DNA of 64,000 nucleotides from Halioxenophilus aromaticivorans (GTDB lineage: Bacteria; Pseudomonadota; Gammaproteobacteria; Pseudomonadales; Cellvibrionaceae). Location of the stretch: positions 3,658,001 through 3,722,000 of the forward strand of contig NZ_AP031496.1 in assembly GCF_042850945.1 (NCBI RefSeq), read 5' to 3'. Positions 45,599 through 54,775 of this stretch are shown here, piece by piece. The notes under the pieces were generated by a model, which was not told the origin of the DNA, did no database searches, and was given only the letters and a program-made list of their open reading frames with translations. Numbering within the stretch: position 1 is the stretch's first letter; every line of letters starts with the position of its first letter. A program made the translations under genes and the position numbers.

Positions 45599-46081
45599 AT
45601 GCAATACTCCTAGCGTAATTCGAATAGCTGACTTAACCATTAAACACGACCGTTTGCTCTTGACCGTCACCTCTTAATGCTCGCCCACGCTCACCTTTGC
45701 TCGCTTTAGATCTGCTCAAAAATAGGTACTCAAACAAATTCTAAATAGGAGAATCTTGTGCAAGTGACTTGCAGTGGTTTTCGATCAACGGGTTTTGATC
45801 AATGGCTTGGGGTCATAGGTTATGGATACGTGATTATTGGTGGCGCATCATACCATCTAATTGAGCCTTTCTTAATCTGCACTTGGCTTAAACCATCGTC
45901 ATCTTTGGTTTGTGAGCAAAAGCTCATTCAAATCGTGGTTAAAAAATTACTGGTCTTAAAATCCCACAGAACCTACAGCTGCGTCCTAAAATTACGCCTT
46001 TTGTCACAAGTAAGCCGTTCAAATACACCTAGGTAGTAAGCAAAACTTATTTCTGCTTCTATCCTTACTGGACATGTACGA
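45599..46081. other. Divergent promoter region between the aminotransferase and Lrp genes
   Basis: About 480 bases hold no supported gene. Near 45779-45807 two similar elements, TTTTCGATCAACGG and TTTTGATCAATGG, follow each other and could be regulator half-sites. I cannot place promoters confidently. Confidence 0.3.
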
Positions 46082-46570
46082 ATGAATGGTAAACCCGAGA
46101 TGTCCACGAAAGTTGATATAGACGACTACGATCGAAAAATACTGCGCGCGCTGCAGGAAAACGCAGATTATTCTATGGCGGAGTTAGGTGAGAAGGTTGG
46201 TTTATCGCACACGCCCTGTTGGCGTAGGATAAAACGTTTAGAGGCGGATGGCGTCATCCGTGGCCGAGTGACTTTGCTGCAAGGCGAAAAGTTGGAATTA
46301 TCTGTCAGCGTACACGCCTACATTACAACTTCTGAGCACGATCAAACCACGTTGCAGCAATTTGAAAATTCAGTGCGCGAGATTCCAGAAATTGTAGAGT
46401 GCTATTCTACCAGTGGCGAGTCTGATTATATGCTGCGCATCGTTGTCAACAGCGTTAAGGATTACGATCAACTGCTCAAAAATACGTTGGTTAACCTACC
46501 CAACGTTGCATCGGTTAAATCCGTGTTTGCATTAAAGCAAATTAAATACACCACCGAACTGCCCATCTAA
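46082..46570 (+). CDS. Lrp/AsnC family transcriptional regulator
   Basis: The 162-residue protein has an N-terminal helix-turn-helix (DDYDRKILRALQENADYSMAELGEKVGLSHTP, motif in two pieces; WRRIKRLEADGVIRG) and a C-terminal RAM/AsnC ligand-binding domain (VECYSTSGESDYMLRIVV). It forms dimers or octamers that respond to an amino acid. An inner ATG at 46100 is another possible start. The divergent aromatic/aspartate aminotransferase gene is a natural target (inference). A terminator follows. Confidence 0.9.
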   Translation: MNGKPEMSTKVDIDDYDRKILRALQENADYSMAELGEKVGLSHTPCWRRIKRLEADGVIRGRVTLLQGEKLELSVSVHAYITTSEHDQTTLQQFENSVREIPEIVECYSTSGESDYMLRIVVNSVKDYDQLLKNTLVNLPNVASVKSVFALKQIKYTTELPI

Positions 46571-46577
46571 TTAAAAC

Positions 46578-46608
46578 AATAGCGCATCGCTGCAAGCAAT
46601 GCGCTATT
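46578..46608. terminator. Bidirectional terminator between the Lrp gene and gabD
   Basis: A 10-bp stem, AATAGCGCAT / ATGCGCTATT, with an 11-base loop lies between converging genes. Upstream AAAA and downstream TCTGGTTTTG give T-rich tails in both directions. Confidence 0.7.
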
Positions 46609-46632
46609 TCTGGTTTTGTAACAGACTGTCTA

Positions 46633-48093
46633 TTAGCCGAGCCCACCCAGGCATACGTACTTAAGTTCAACGTAATCATCGATACCGTATTTTGAACCCT
46701 CGCGGCCAGAGCCGGACTCTTTGACCCCACCAAAGGGCGCCATTTCATTGGAGATAATGCCTTCGTTGACACCCACGATGCCATACTCCAAAGCTTCACT
46801 AACACGGAATATTCTGCCCAGATCTTTGGTGTAAAAATACGAAGCCAAACCGAACTCCGTGTCGTTTGCCATGGCAATGGCTTGCTCTTCGGTTTCGAAT
46901 TTAAACAGCGGTGCCACCGGGCCAAAAATCTCTTCCCGAAAGACACGCATTGAATCGTTTACGTCGATGAGAATGGTTGGCTCGTAGAAACATTCGCCCA
47001 ATTCAGAACGTTTACCGCCAACGATGGCTTTACCACCGTTAATTACGGCATCATCCACCATAGCGGCCACATCACTGGCGGCACCCGCATTAACCAACGG
47101 GCCATGGGTGACGCCGTCTTTGCTGCCATCTCCCAACACAAATTCATTCACCGCTGCAGCCAGTTTCTGAGCGAACTTATCGTACACACCGGCCTGAACC
47201 AAAATACGGTTTGAACACACACAGGTTTGACCGGAGTTACGGTATTTTGAGGCTACAGTGCCTGCCACAGCAGCATCCAGATCGGCGTCATCGAACACGA
47301 TTAGGGGTGCGTTGCCACCCAGTTCCATCGAGGTTATCTTCACCGTATCGGCACACTCTTTGATCAGTTCTTTACCCACTGGGGTAGACCCGGTGAAGGT
47401 CAGTTTACGCACGATGGGGTTAGAGGTCAGCTCGCCGCCGATGGCACGTGAGCTCTGACCCACTACTACGTTAAACACACCAGCGGGAATTCCAGCCTCT
47501 TCTGCCAGTGCAGCCAGGGCCAAGGCCGATAAAGGTGTTTCTTTGGCCGGCTTAGAAACAAAGGTACAACCTGCAGCTAAAGCAGGCCCCGCCTTGCGGG
47601 TGATCATAGCGTTGGGGAAATTCCACGGCGTAATGGCCGCCACCACACCCACCGGTTGTTTCAACACTAGCAATCGCTTGTCGCCGGATGGCGCGGGAAT
47701 AATGTCGCCGTTGATGCGCTTAGCCTCTTCGCCAAACCATTCTATGTAGGAAGCACCGTAGGCAATCTCTCCCGCCGCTTCTGCCAGCGGCTTGCCCTGC
47801 TCTACGGTTAAGATCTTGGCTAAATCTTGTTGGTTTTCCATCATCAAGTCGAACCAGCGACGCAGCAGGCCAGCACGCTGCTTGGCCGGGGTAGCCGACC
47901 AGGATTTCATCGCCACTTGAGCCGCTTCGATGGCGGTTTTGGTTTCGGCGGCACCGCAACTGGCAATGTCACAGATAACCTCTGCATTGGCGGGGTTGGT
48001 CACAGCGAGGGTTGCGCCATCGTTGGCGTCCACCCATTTGCCGTTTATGTACGATTGGGTACGCAGCAGTTCCGGTCGGTTAAGGCCGATCAT
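46633..48093 (-). CDS. gabD: Succinate-semialdehyde dehydrogenase (GabD-like)
   Basis: The 486-residue aldehyde dehydrogenase superfamily protein has ITPWNFPNAMI, FTGSTPVGKEL, the catalytic Glu in MELGGNAP and the catalytic Cys in NSGQTCVCSNR. The length and the N-terminal TQSYINGKWVDA match the NADP-type succinate-semialdehyde dehydrogenases. Exact substrate cannot be proven. TAGGAGA precedes the ATG. The LysR-type regulator gene lies 120 bases upstream on the same strand. There is no GABA aminotransferase nearby. Confidence 0.85.
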   Translation of the reverse strand: MIGLNRPELLRTQSYINGKWVDANDGATLAVTNPANAEVICDIASCGAAETKTAIEAAQVAMKSWSATPAKQRAGLLRRWFDLMMENQQDLAKILTVEQGKPLAEAAGEIAYGASYIEWFGEEAKRINGDIIPAPSGDKRLLVLKQPVGVVAAITPWNFPNAMITRKAGPALAAGCTFVSKPAKETPLSALALAALAEEAGIPAGVFNVVVGQSSRAIGGELTSNPIVRKLTFTGSTPVGKELIKECADTVKITSMELGGNAPLIVFDDADLDAAVAGTVASKYRNSGQTCVCSNRILVQAGVYDKFAQKLAAAVNEFVLGDGSKDGVTHGPLVNAGAASDVAAMVDDAVINGGKAIVGGKRSELGECFYEPTILIDVNDSMRVFREEIFGPVAPLFKFETEEQAIAMANDTEFGLASYFYTKDLGRIFRVSEALEYGIVGVNEGIISNEMAPFGGVKESGSGREGSKYGIDDYVELKYVCLGGLG

Positions 48094-48212
48094 AATGTTC
48101 TCCTAATTGCTCGATAACGCCAGGCCCGCGGCACTTGGCTACCAACAGATTGGCTCTGTCTGTTGTGTTACTCATTTTTATATAAGGTATTTCCTGTATA
48201 GCGGCCAACCTA

Positions 48213-49124
48213 TCATAGGGCAGTGCCATTTTCACCTGCTTTGCACTGTTCCTCTATTAGGCTTTGCATCGCTTTAGCGCTGCTGGATAGCGCGTAGCGA
48301 CGGCGGGCCACCAAGCCGATGCTTCTGCCAATGATCGGATTACTCAACGGCCGCGCCACAAGGCCTGGGGCTTGCAGACCAGAAACGCACATTTGCGGTA
48401 CAGCACTCACGCCGACGCCCGCGGCCACCATTTGCTTGATTGTGGCTAATTGATTGACCTCAAAATCGACTTTTAGATCAATGTTGTGCTCTGCCAAAGC
48501 CGATTTCATGTGACTGCGCACACTGGACGGAGGCGCCAGTGCTAAGAACGGATAGTCTTTAAAATCTTCCCAGGTGATGGCATTAGCCTTAGCCAATGCG
48601 TGGCGCTCGGGCAGTAGCGCCACCATGGCATCGTTATATAGCGCTGTGAATTGCAGATCTTCCGTTACCGCGGGGCGAAAGCACACCCCCAGTTCAACAC
48701 GGCCGGCACGCACCAATTCAATGACCGACTCGTTCAGTACGTCGTGTAGGGTGATATTAATGTTGGGATACAGCTGGCGAAAAGCCGCGAACACCGAAGG
48801 CAGCTTCGCTTCCGCAAAGGATGGCATGGCCGCCAGAGCCAGCCGCCCCTTACTGAGCGAGAAGAGATCACTAATATCGCCCAAGGCCTGCCCCCAATCA
48901 GCCAACAAGCGCTTAGCCATAGGTAACAGGCGCTCCCCTTCGGGCGTGAGAAGCACCGCACGGGTGGAACGGATAAACAGCGGGCCACCTAAGGCTTCTT
49001 CTAGGTTTTTAATGGCAATAGACAAGGCTGGCTGCGATAGGTGGATGCGCTCACAGGCTTCCGCAAAACTTTGGCATTGTGCAACCGCAACGAAAGCGCT
49101 CAGCTGCTTGATGGTGACATTCAT
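48213..49124 (-). CDS. LysR family transcriptional regulator
   Basis: The 303-residue protein has an N-terminal winged helix-turn-helix (VTIKQLSAFVAVAQCQSFAEACERIHLSQPALSIAIKNLEE, a textbook LysR pattern shown here only by its QSFAEACERIHLSQPALS core). A periplasmic-binding-like effector domain follows. It is divergent from the CoA-transferase genes and precedes gabD on its own strand, so either could be its target. Confidence 0.9.
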   Translation of the reverse strand: MNVTIKQLSAFVAVAQCQSFAEACERIHLSQPALSIAIKNLEEALGGPLFIRSTRAVLLTPEGERLLPMAKRLLADWGQALGDISDLFSLSKGRLALAAMPSFAEAKLPSVFAAFRQLYPNINITLHDVLNESVIELVRAGRVELGVCFRPAVTEDLQFTALYNDAMVALLPERHALAKANAITWEDFKDYPFLALAPPSSVRSHMKSALAEHNIDLKVDFEVNQLATIKQMVAAGVGVSAVPQMCVSGLQAPGLVARPLSNPIIGRSIGLVARRRYALSSSAKAMQSLIEEQCKAGENGTAL

Positions 49125-49180
49125 GGCGAACCAGGCTCACATTGAATAACTTAGCCCACACTGCATTAATTTATAAAATA

Positions 49181-49210
49181 TATCAATCGTTTGAATTTTT
49201 CTATTTGATA
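49181..49210. promoter_or_regulatory. Possible LysR-type operator between LysR and CoA-transferase genes
   Basis: TATCAA (49181-49186) and TTGATA (49205-49210) form an inverted repeat 18 bases apart in the AT-rich divergent region. LysR proteins often bind such interrupted dyads. An additional direct repeat of CTTGAGGC (49261-49268 and 49286-49293) lies nearer the CoA-transferase start. Confidence 0.3.
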
Positions 49211-49382
49211 AATATTAGTGAATCGGCAAAACTCAGACGAGTTCAACGGTCTAACTTCCGCTTGAGGCGCAGGCGTCACTGCTGCCTTGAGGCAAAGCTG
49301 GCCAAATGCACCAAAATAACCAGTAACACCCTAACGCATTCTTTGCGCATTCAATTCACCCTAAACCGACTTAGGAGGCACG

Positions 49383-50084
49383 ATGTCAGGTTTTGACAAA
49401 GTAGTGAACAGCTACGAAGAAGCCATGGCGGGCCTAACGGACGACATGACCATCCTCGCGGGAGGCTTTGGTTTGTGCGGTATTCCCGAAGGCTGTATCA
49501 GTCAAATAAAAAAAATGGGCGTCAAAGGCCTCACCATTGTTTCGAATAACTGTGGCGTGGATGGATTTGGCTTAGGCATTTTGCTGGAAGACAAACAAAT
49601 CAAAAAAATGATCTCATCCTACGTTGGTGAAAATGCGCTGTTTGAAAAACAATTACTGAGCGGTGAATTAGAGGTTGAACTCACCCCGCAAGGCACGCTG
49701 GCAGAGAAGATGCGTGCCGGCGGTGCTGGAATACCAGCGTTTTACACCGCAACTGGCTACGGCACACCCGTAGGCGAGAACAAAGAGACCCGCGAGTTCA
49801 ACGGCCGCCCGTACATACTGGAAGACAGCATCACTGGCGACTTTGCCATCGTGAAGGGTTGGAAAGCAGACCGCTACGGTAACGTTATCTACCGCAACAC
49901 CGCACAGAACTTTAACCCTATGGCGGCCACCGCCGGTAAAATTACCGTGGTTGAAGTGGAAGAGATTGTTGAACCCGGCGAGCTCGACCCTAACTACATC
50001 CACACTCCCGGCATTTACGTTAACCGTGTAATCAAAGGCGACTTTGAGAAACGCATCGAACAACGCACCGTACGCGAAGGATAG
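49383..50084 (+). CDS. 3-oxoacid CoA-transferase, subunit A
   Basis: The 233-residue protein is of CoA transferase family I, alpha subunit. It has ILAGGFGLCGIPEG near residue 24 and GLTIVSNNCGVDGFG near 50. The C-terminal IYRNTAQNFNPMAATA is typical of succinyl-CoA:3-ketoacid transferase. With subunit B it moves CoA from succinyl-CoA to acetoacetate or a related acid. AGGAGG precedes the ATG. Subunit B starts 10 bases after its stop. Confidence 0.92.
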   Translation: MSGFDKVVNSYEEAMAGLTDDMTILAGGFGLCGIPEGCISQIKKMGVKGLTIVSNNCGVDGFGLGILLEDKQIKKMISSYVGENALFEKQLLSGELEVELTPQGTLAEKMRAGGAGIPAFYTATGYGTPVGENKETREFNGRPYILEDSITGDFAIVKGWKADRYGNVIYRNTAQNFNPMAATAGKITVVEVEEIVEPGELDPNYIHTPGIYVNRVIKGDFEKRIEQRTVREG

Positions 50085-50094
50085 GAGGCGAATC

Positions 50095-50751
50095 ATGGCT
50101 TTGACAAGAGAACAAATGGCCCAACGTGTCGCCCGTGAACTGCAAGACGGCTACTACGTAAACTTGGGCATCGGTATACCAACCCTTGTGGCAAATTACA
50201 TTCCTGAGGGTATGGAAGTCATGCTGCAATCGGAGAACGGCTTACTGGGTATGGGCCCCTTCCCCACCGAGGCCCAACTCGACCCAGATATGATCAACGC
50301 CGGTAAGCAAACCGTGACGGCGATTCCTGGCGCTTCGATATTTTCCTCCGCGGAATCCTTTGCCATGATTCGCGGCGGCCATGTCGATTTGACTGTACTA
50401 GGCGCTTTTGAAGTGGACGTACAGGGCAATATCGCCTCTTGGATGATCCCAGGTAAATTGATTAAAGGCATGGGCGGTGCTATGGATTTGGTGGCCGGCG
50501 CGGAAAATATCATCTGCACCATGACCCACGCCAGTAAACACGGAGAATCCAAGCTGCTAAAACAGTGTACCCTGCCTTTAACCGGTGCTGGCTGCATTAA
50601 GAAAGTGTTGACCGACCTTGCCTACGTTGAAATTGCTGACGGCAAGTTTTGGCTAAAAGAACGCGCCCCGGGTGTTACCGTGGACGAAATCGTGGCGAAA
50701 ACCGAAGGTGAAATTGTGATACCTGAAGTGGTACCCGAAATCGAGTTTTAA
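50095..50751 (+). CDS. 3-oxoacid CoA-transferase, subunit B
   Basis: The 218-residue beta subunit has VNLGIGIPTLVANY near residue 22 and the catalytic Glu in SENGLLGMGP near 45. AGGAGGCG precedes the ATG at 50095. An upstream in-frame start would overlap the A subunit and is not needed. It completes the two-subunit transferase. A terminator follows directly. Confidence 0.92.
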   Translation: MALTREQMAQRVARELQDGYYVNLGIGIPTLVANYIPEGMEVMLQSENGLLGMGPFPTEAQLDPDMINAGKQTVTAIPGASIFSSAESFAMIRGGHVDLTVLGAFEVDVQGNIASWMIPGKLIKGMGGAMDLVAGAENIICTMTHASKHGESKLLKQCTLPLTGAGCIKKVLTDLAYVEIADGKFWLKERAPGVTVDEIVAKTEGEIVIPEVVPEIEF

Positions 50752-50767
50752 GCGCAAATAGAAAGGT

Positions 50768-50798
50768 GGCTAGCACCGAGCTAGCCGTCTATTTATTT
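50768..50798 (+). terminator. Intrinsic terminator after the CoA-transferase genes
   Basis: A seven-bp stem, GGCTAGC / GCTAGCC, with a five-base loop is followed by GTCTATTTATTTC. It begins 17 bases past the stop of subunit B. Confidence 0.7.
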
Positions 50799-50844
50799 CT
50801 AGCGACAGCTGATTTTATTTACCCAAAGCTTTACCTCACTAAGT

Positions 50845-50996
50845 TTCTCTTCCTCCGGTTTTCCGCATTTTCCGCTTCCCCAACTCCTCCTTTTACTAAC
50901 TTCAACTCTGCCTTTTACTAATAAGACGGCACCTACGAATACCTAGCACCGTTACAACGAAAGCGATTTATTTGGTATAAAAGGAAAACCACGGCT
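50845..50996 (+). promoter_or_regulatory. Pyrimidine-rich upstream region with direct repeats
   Basis: The stretch 50845-50925 is almost all C and T on the plus strand. It contains CCTTTTACTAA twice (50889-50899 and 50911-50921, 22 bases apart) and TTTTCCGC twice. Such spaced repeats at two helical turns could be operator sites for the reductase gene that starts at 50997. Confidence 0.3.
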
Positions 50997-52160
50997 GTGC
51001 TCCCTTTATTAGGAGCCAGCAATCTACATCGAGAGCATTCAGATTTGTTTAAAGCCACTACCTCTTCCATCAAACAACTGCTTGGCAATGGCAAATCCCA
51101 GCCCACAGACGCAGGGCCTGCGGTGGTGTACAAGAATCAACGTATCGAACTAAGGCCAAATGAGTCGGTGTTAAACGGCCTTTTGCGCAGCGGCCATGCT
51201 ATCCCCCACAGCTGCCAAGCCGGCGCCTGCCAATCTTGTATAATGCAAGCTGATGAAAATTCCCAATCGGCGTTATCCGCACATAGCCAAGCAGCCCTAA
51301 CGCCGGCACAACGGCAACAAGGACTATTTTTGGCCTGCTGCACGGTTCCTGAGCAAACACTGCACGTCAGCCTTCCCGATAGCCAGACCCGGCCGGTTAC
51401 CCACGCCACCAGCAGCGATATACGCCCCTTGGCACAGCGCGTGATGCAGCTATCGTTAGCCTGCGAGCTACGCTACGAAGCTGGCCAGTTCGTCAATGTG
51501 ATTGTTGACTCCACTCGGTTTGGCAGAGTTCAACGCAGCTATTCATTAGCCAATGCTTACCAAACCGGGGCGGGCCTGAGACTGCACATTAAATGCTTGG
51601 ATGACGGACAGTTCAGCCACTGGCTAACGCAAGAGGCGCAGATCGGTGACGAGGTAACCATCGAAGGCCCACACGGGCTGTGCTATTTAACCAGCGACGA
51701 TTGTGACAATCCCAGCATGTTACTGGCGGGCACCGGAACCGGCCTTGCGCCGCTGCTGGCCATACTTGAGACAGCCCTAGCGCAGGAATACAACGGTGAC
51801 ATACATCTGATATTGGCCAATAAAACGGCGGGTGATTTTTACGCCCTGGAGCTGCTTCAATCCATAGCGGCGCAGCACCAAAATCTAAAGTTGCATTTCT
51901 TGGTGAAAAAAAACTTGGAGCAAGAGGACTTGGTGCAAGACGAATTCGTGATTGACGACGTGAAAAATAGCAGCAAAGCAAACAACCTATTGGTTAACGC
52001 GGATGTGTACCAGTACCTTAAACAGCTGCCGTTGGATCTCTCGCGTGCGTCAGTGTTTTTGTGTGGGGCGGAAAGCTTCGTTCAGAAAATGCGCAAAGCC
52101 TGCTTTCTTAAAGGTGCGTCCTTGAAGAAAATTAAAACCGATGCCTTCGTTGCCTCCTAA
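50997..52160 (+). CDS. Ferredoxin-NAD(P)H reductase-type protein (2Fe-2S plus FAD/NAD domains)
   Basis: The 387-residue protein starts with GTG. A plant-type 2Fe-2S domain comes first, with Cys in SCQAGACQSCIM and a fourth in LACCTV. An FAD-binding domain with RSYSLAN follows, then an NAD-binding domain with LAGTGTGLAPLLAI. It resembles the reductase component of multicomponent oxygenases, but with the ferredoxin at the N-terminus. No oxygenase component is adjacent, so its partner is unknown. The ribosome-binding site AAGGA is about 13 bases from the GTG, which is long, so the exact start is uncertain. Its stop overlaps the convergent NIT-domain gene. Confidence 0.85.
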   Translation: MLPLLGASNLHREHSDLFKATTSSIKQLLGNGKSQPTDAGPAVVYKNQRIELRPNESVLNGLLRSGHAIPHSCQAGACQSCIMQADENSQSALSAHSQAALTPAQRQQGLFLACCTVPEQTLHVSLPDSQTRPVTHATSSDIRPLAQRVMQLSLACELRYEAGQFVNVIVDSTRFGRVQRSYSLANAYQTGAGLRLHIKCLDDGQFSHWLTQEAQIGDEVTIEGPHGLCYLTSDDCDNPSMLLAGTGTGLAPLLAILETALAQEYNGDIHLILANKTAGDFYALELLQSIAAQHQNLKLHFLVKKNLEQEDLVQDEFVIDDVKNSSKANNLLVNADVYQYLKQLPLDLSRASVFLCGAESFVQKMRKACFLKGASLKKIKTDAFVAS

Positions 52161-52987
52161 CGGTAAATTTGGACCTGTAATTCCCGCAGGGCTTCGTTGT
52201 AATACTGGTACAGAGCATCAATAGCCACACTGGCCACGGAAAAATATTCCATGGGCTCTATCGATGGAGCGCTGCCAAGCAGCTTATCGTCAATGGTTTT
52301 AAGATACTCTTCCACCAAGGGTGTCACCGGTTCGAAGTTGGGCAAGCTGCCAGCCAGCTGCTCGCTCTCACGTTCTATTTCCGCCACCAGCTTGGCTAAC
52401 TGTTTACGCGCACTCGCCGGGCACTCACCATCAACCGCAATACCGATACCCAAGCCCCTGGCTTGGCCCATCAGCTCAGCCGTGGTAAGCAACTTTTCCC
52501 AAATAAAGGAGTAAGACATTGCGTTCTTTGCCGCCACACCCGGCAACTTGTGGCGTTCGGTGGTATGGCCGATCAGTACCAACACATTACGAATCAGGGC
52601 GCTGTGGGTACGAAAGCTGTTATCTGGATCAGACTGGGGGAAACTCGCTAGTATTCGAGCCCAGGACTCCGTAATGCTCTGCCAATAGGCTTTATCCACC
52701 ACCCAGTCAGAGGCAGCCTCAATGCGGGTAATTTGGCTGTGGACTTTGTCTCGCACCTCAAGCAGTGATCGGTGCAAAGCCACTTCACCGTGAATGTAAC
52801 CGTTAGCCAAGCCGCGATGTTGCTGCAGGCTCGCCAACAATATTTGCAGTCCACGCAGGGCCGATATGCCTGCCCGCCGATGTTCTCTCAGCTGTCGCTG
52901 TTGATGCCGCAACCAAAAATAGGCCGCCACTACCATCACTAACGCGGCAAACAATAAACTCACAACAACTACGAACAAACTTGGCAC
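52157..52987 (-). CDS. Membrane-anchored protein with NIT-like (nitrate/nitrite sensing) domain
   Basis: The 276-residue protein has one N-terminal transmembrane helix (about 3-24), then a basic segment (RHQQRQLREHRR). An all-alpha domain follows with the NIT signature LLASLQQHRGLANGYIHG near residue 50. There is no HAMP, GGDEF, kinase or methyl-accepting domain, so the output is not encoded here. The start is GTG, supported by AAAGGTAG at the right distance. It lies 42 bases after the glucosylglycerate phosphorylase gene on the same strand and could be co-transcribed with it. Confidence 0.7.
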   Translation of the reverse strand: MPSLFVVVVSLLFAALVMVVAAYFWLRHQQRQLREHRRAGISALRGLQILLASLQQHRGLANGYIHGEVALHRSLLEVRDKVHSQITRIEAASDWVVDKAYWQSITESWARILASFPQSDPDNSFRTHSALIRNVLVLIGHTTERHKLPGVAAKNAMSYSFIWEKLLTTAELMGQARGLGIGIAVDGECPASARKQLAKLVAEIERESEQLAGSLPNFEPVTPLVEEYLKTIDDKLLGSAPSIEPMEYFSVASVAIDALYQYYNEALRELQVQIYR

Positions 52988-53029
52988 ATTCAGCTACCTT
53001 TATACTGCTGGGTCAGCGGTTTTTCTACC

Positions 53030-54775
53030 TTAGGTATTAGTGATCCATAGGCTCTGATAGGGTTGCAGGGTAAGTACGTCTTCTAGAGATTCGTATACCG
53101 AGCCACTGATCAGGTCTTTCCAGCTGTCCGTGCCGATCAAGTTAATATCAGAAAGCGCTAGGTCGCAAACTTCATCACTGATGTTGTAAATGCAGAACAT
53201 ACTCTGTCGTCGATTGATGCTCTGGCGCCAAAAGCCGAACAATTTTTCCCCCAGGTGTAAGGTAAATTGTGTGGCATTGGGGTGGAAGGCCGGCTGCATT
53301 CTGCGCACCCGAATAAGTGCCTTCATGGCTTCAAAAACCTGCCGATGTTGCGACAACTCTTCGCCCAACTCTCTAGTTAATTCCTCGTAATCCCACTGAT
53401 GGCGGTTAATGGAACGGTTGGAGTTGGTGTGCTTGAGCTTTTCGTAATCATTGCCGGTGGCCAACATACTGTGCACATAAATACCCGGTATACCTTCCAG
53501 TGCCAGCATAATGGCGTGAGCACACAAAAAGCGCTCTTTGCCCCACTTGTCTGGCCCCTTCACAGTACCCTGCAAAGCATCAATCAAAGAAATATTGATC
53601 TCGTAGGCTTTGTTCATACCACCCTGGGCGGCCCGCCAGGATATACGGCCACCAAACATCTGCATGGTGTTAATTAAGGTGTCGATTTCCGCGTCTTTTA
53701 ACAGGCCTTCCGCCGGCCGTAGACCAATGCCATCGTGGGAAGCAATGAAATTGAAATATGCCGTACCGTTTTGCGCCGGAGGCATACTCATCATCCACTG
53801 TTTTAAATATTTACAGTCACCGGTAACCAAGGTATTAACCAACAGTGGTGGCAAAGAGAAATTGTATATGCAGTGCGCTTCGTTGGCATTGCCGAAGTAA
53901 GTTAGGTTTTCTCGATTGGGAATATTGGTTTCCGTGATAAGCATGGCATGCTCACAGGAATGTTCAGTCAGAGTACGTATCAACCGAATCATCTCGTGGG
54001 TTTCGTCCAGGTTGATGCACGCAGTACCCAGCTTTTTCCACAAAAACGCAACCGCATCCAATCGGAAAATACGCACGCCTTTATCAATGTAAAGGCGAAT
54101 AATGCGCATAAATTCAATCAGCACTTGCGGGTTACGAAAATCCAAATCCACTTGATCATGGCTGAAGGTACACCATACGTGCTTGGTGCCATCCAGGGTT
54201 TGGGTTTCTCTCAATAAGGGGCTAGTGCGCGGCCGGGTTATGCCATCTAGATCATCGTCGGGTGAGGCAGTTACAAAGAAGTCACTGCCTGGATGTTTTC
54301 CCTGTTTGAAGTTTTCAAACCAAAAGCTGCGGCTGGAGCAATGATTGATGACCAAATCCGCCATTAGGCGGTAGTCCCGTGCGATGGCCGATACGTCTTC
54401 CCAATCGCCCAGGCTTTCGTTAACGGACGAAAAGTCAATGACGGCGAAGCCATCGTCGGAAGAGTAGGGAAAAAACGGCAGAATGTGCACACTGCTAATG
54501 GCATCGTTGCAGTGATTGTTGAGAAAGTTGTGCAGCGTATTGAGCGGCTTTTCTGAGTCGGTTTTGATCGAATCACCGTAGGTGATCATGATAATTTCGG
54601 ACTCATCCCAATGGTTAGCGTGGGCCGTGGGCTCACAGCTGGATTGCTCCAAGCGCATAATCTCGATCAACTGCTCGGCCAGCTCAGTGTGAGAGAGATC
54701 CAGTTCAATCTCTGCGTAGATGAGTTCGAGATGGTGCAGCACTTTCTGCCGCAATGGGTCCAAAAAATCACTCAT
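53030..54775 (-). CDS. GH13_18 sugar phosphorylase, probable glucosylglycerate phosphorylase
   Basis: The 581-residue enzyme is of GH13 subfamily 18 (sucrose phosphorylase-like). Catalytic residues are D240 in RIFRLDAVAF (nucleophile), E282 in LITETNIP (acid/base) and D348 in ASHDGIGLRP. Conserved HILPFFPYSSDDGFAV is at 97-112 and MADLVINHCSS at 138. Subfamily members cleave sucrose, glucosylglycerol or glucosylglycerate with phosphate. Its neighbours are genes for glucosyl-3-phosphoglycerate synthase and phosphatase and a glycerate kinase. The most likely reaction is therefore glucosylglycerate + Pi to glucose 1-phosphate + glycerate (inference). AGGAG lies about 14 bases before the ATG. Confidence 0.85.
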   Translation of the reverse strand: MSDFLDPLRQKVLHHLELIYAEIELDLSHTELAEQLIEIMRLEQSSCEPTAHANHWDESEIIMITYGDSIKTDSEKPLNTLHNFLNNHCNDAISSVHILPFFPYSSDDGFAVIDFSSVNESLGDWEDVSAIARDYRLMADLVINHCSSRSFWFENFKQGKHPGSDFFVTASPDDDLDGITRPRTSPLLRETQTLDGTKHVWCTFSHDQVDLDFRNPQVLIEFMRIIRLYIDKGVRIFRLDAVAFLWKKLGTACINLDETHEMIRLIRTLTEHSCEHAMLITETNIPNRENLTYFGNANEAHCIYNFSLPPLLVNTLVTGDCKYLKQWMMSMPPAQNGTAYFNFIASHDGIGLRPAEGLLKDAEIDTLINTMQMFGGRISWRAAQGGMNKAYEINISLIDALQGTVKGPDKWGKERFLCAHAIMLALEGIPGIYVHSMLATGNDYEKLKHTNSNRSINRHQWDYEELTRELGEELSQHRQVFEAMKALIRVRRMQPAFHPNATQFTLHLGEKLFGFWRQSINRRQSMFCIYNISDEVCDLALSDINLIGTDSWKDLISGSVYESLEDVLTLQPYQSLWITNT

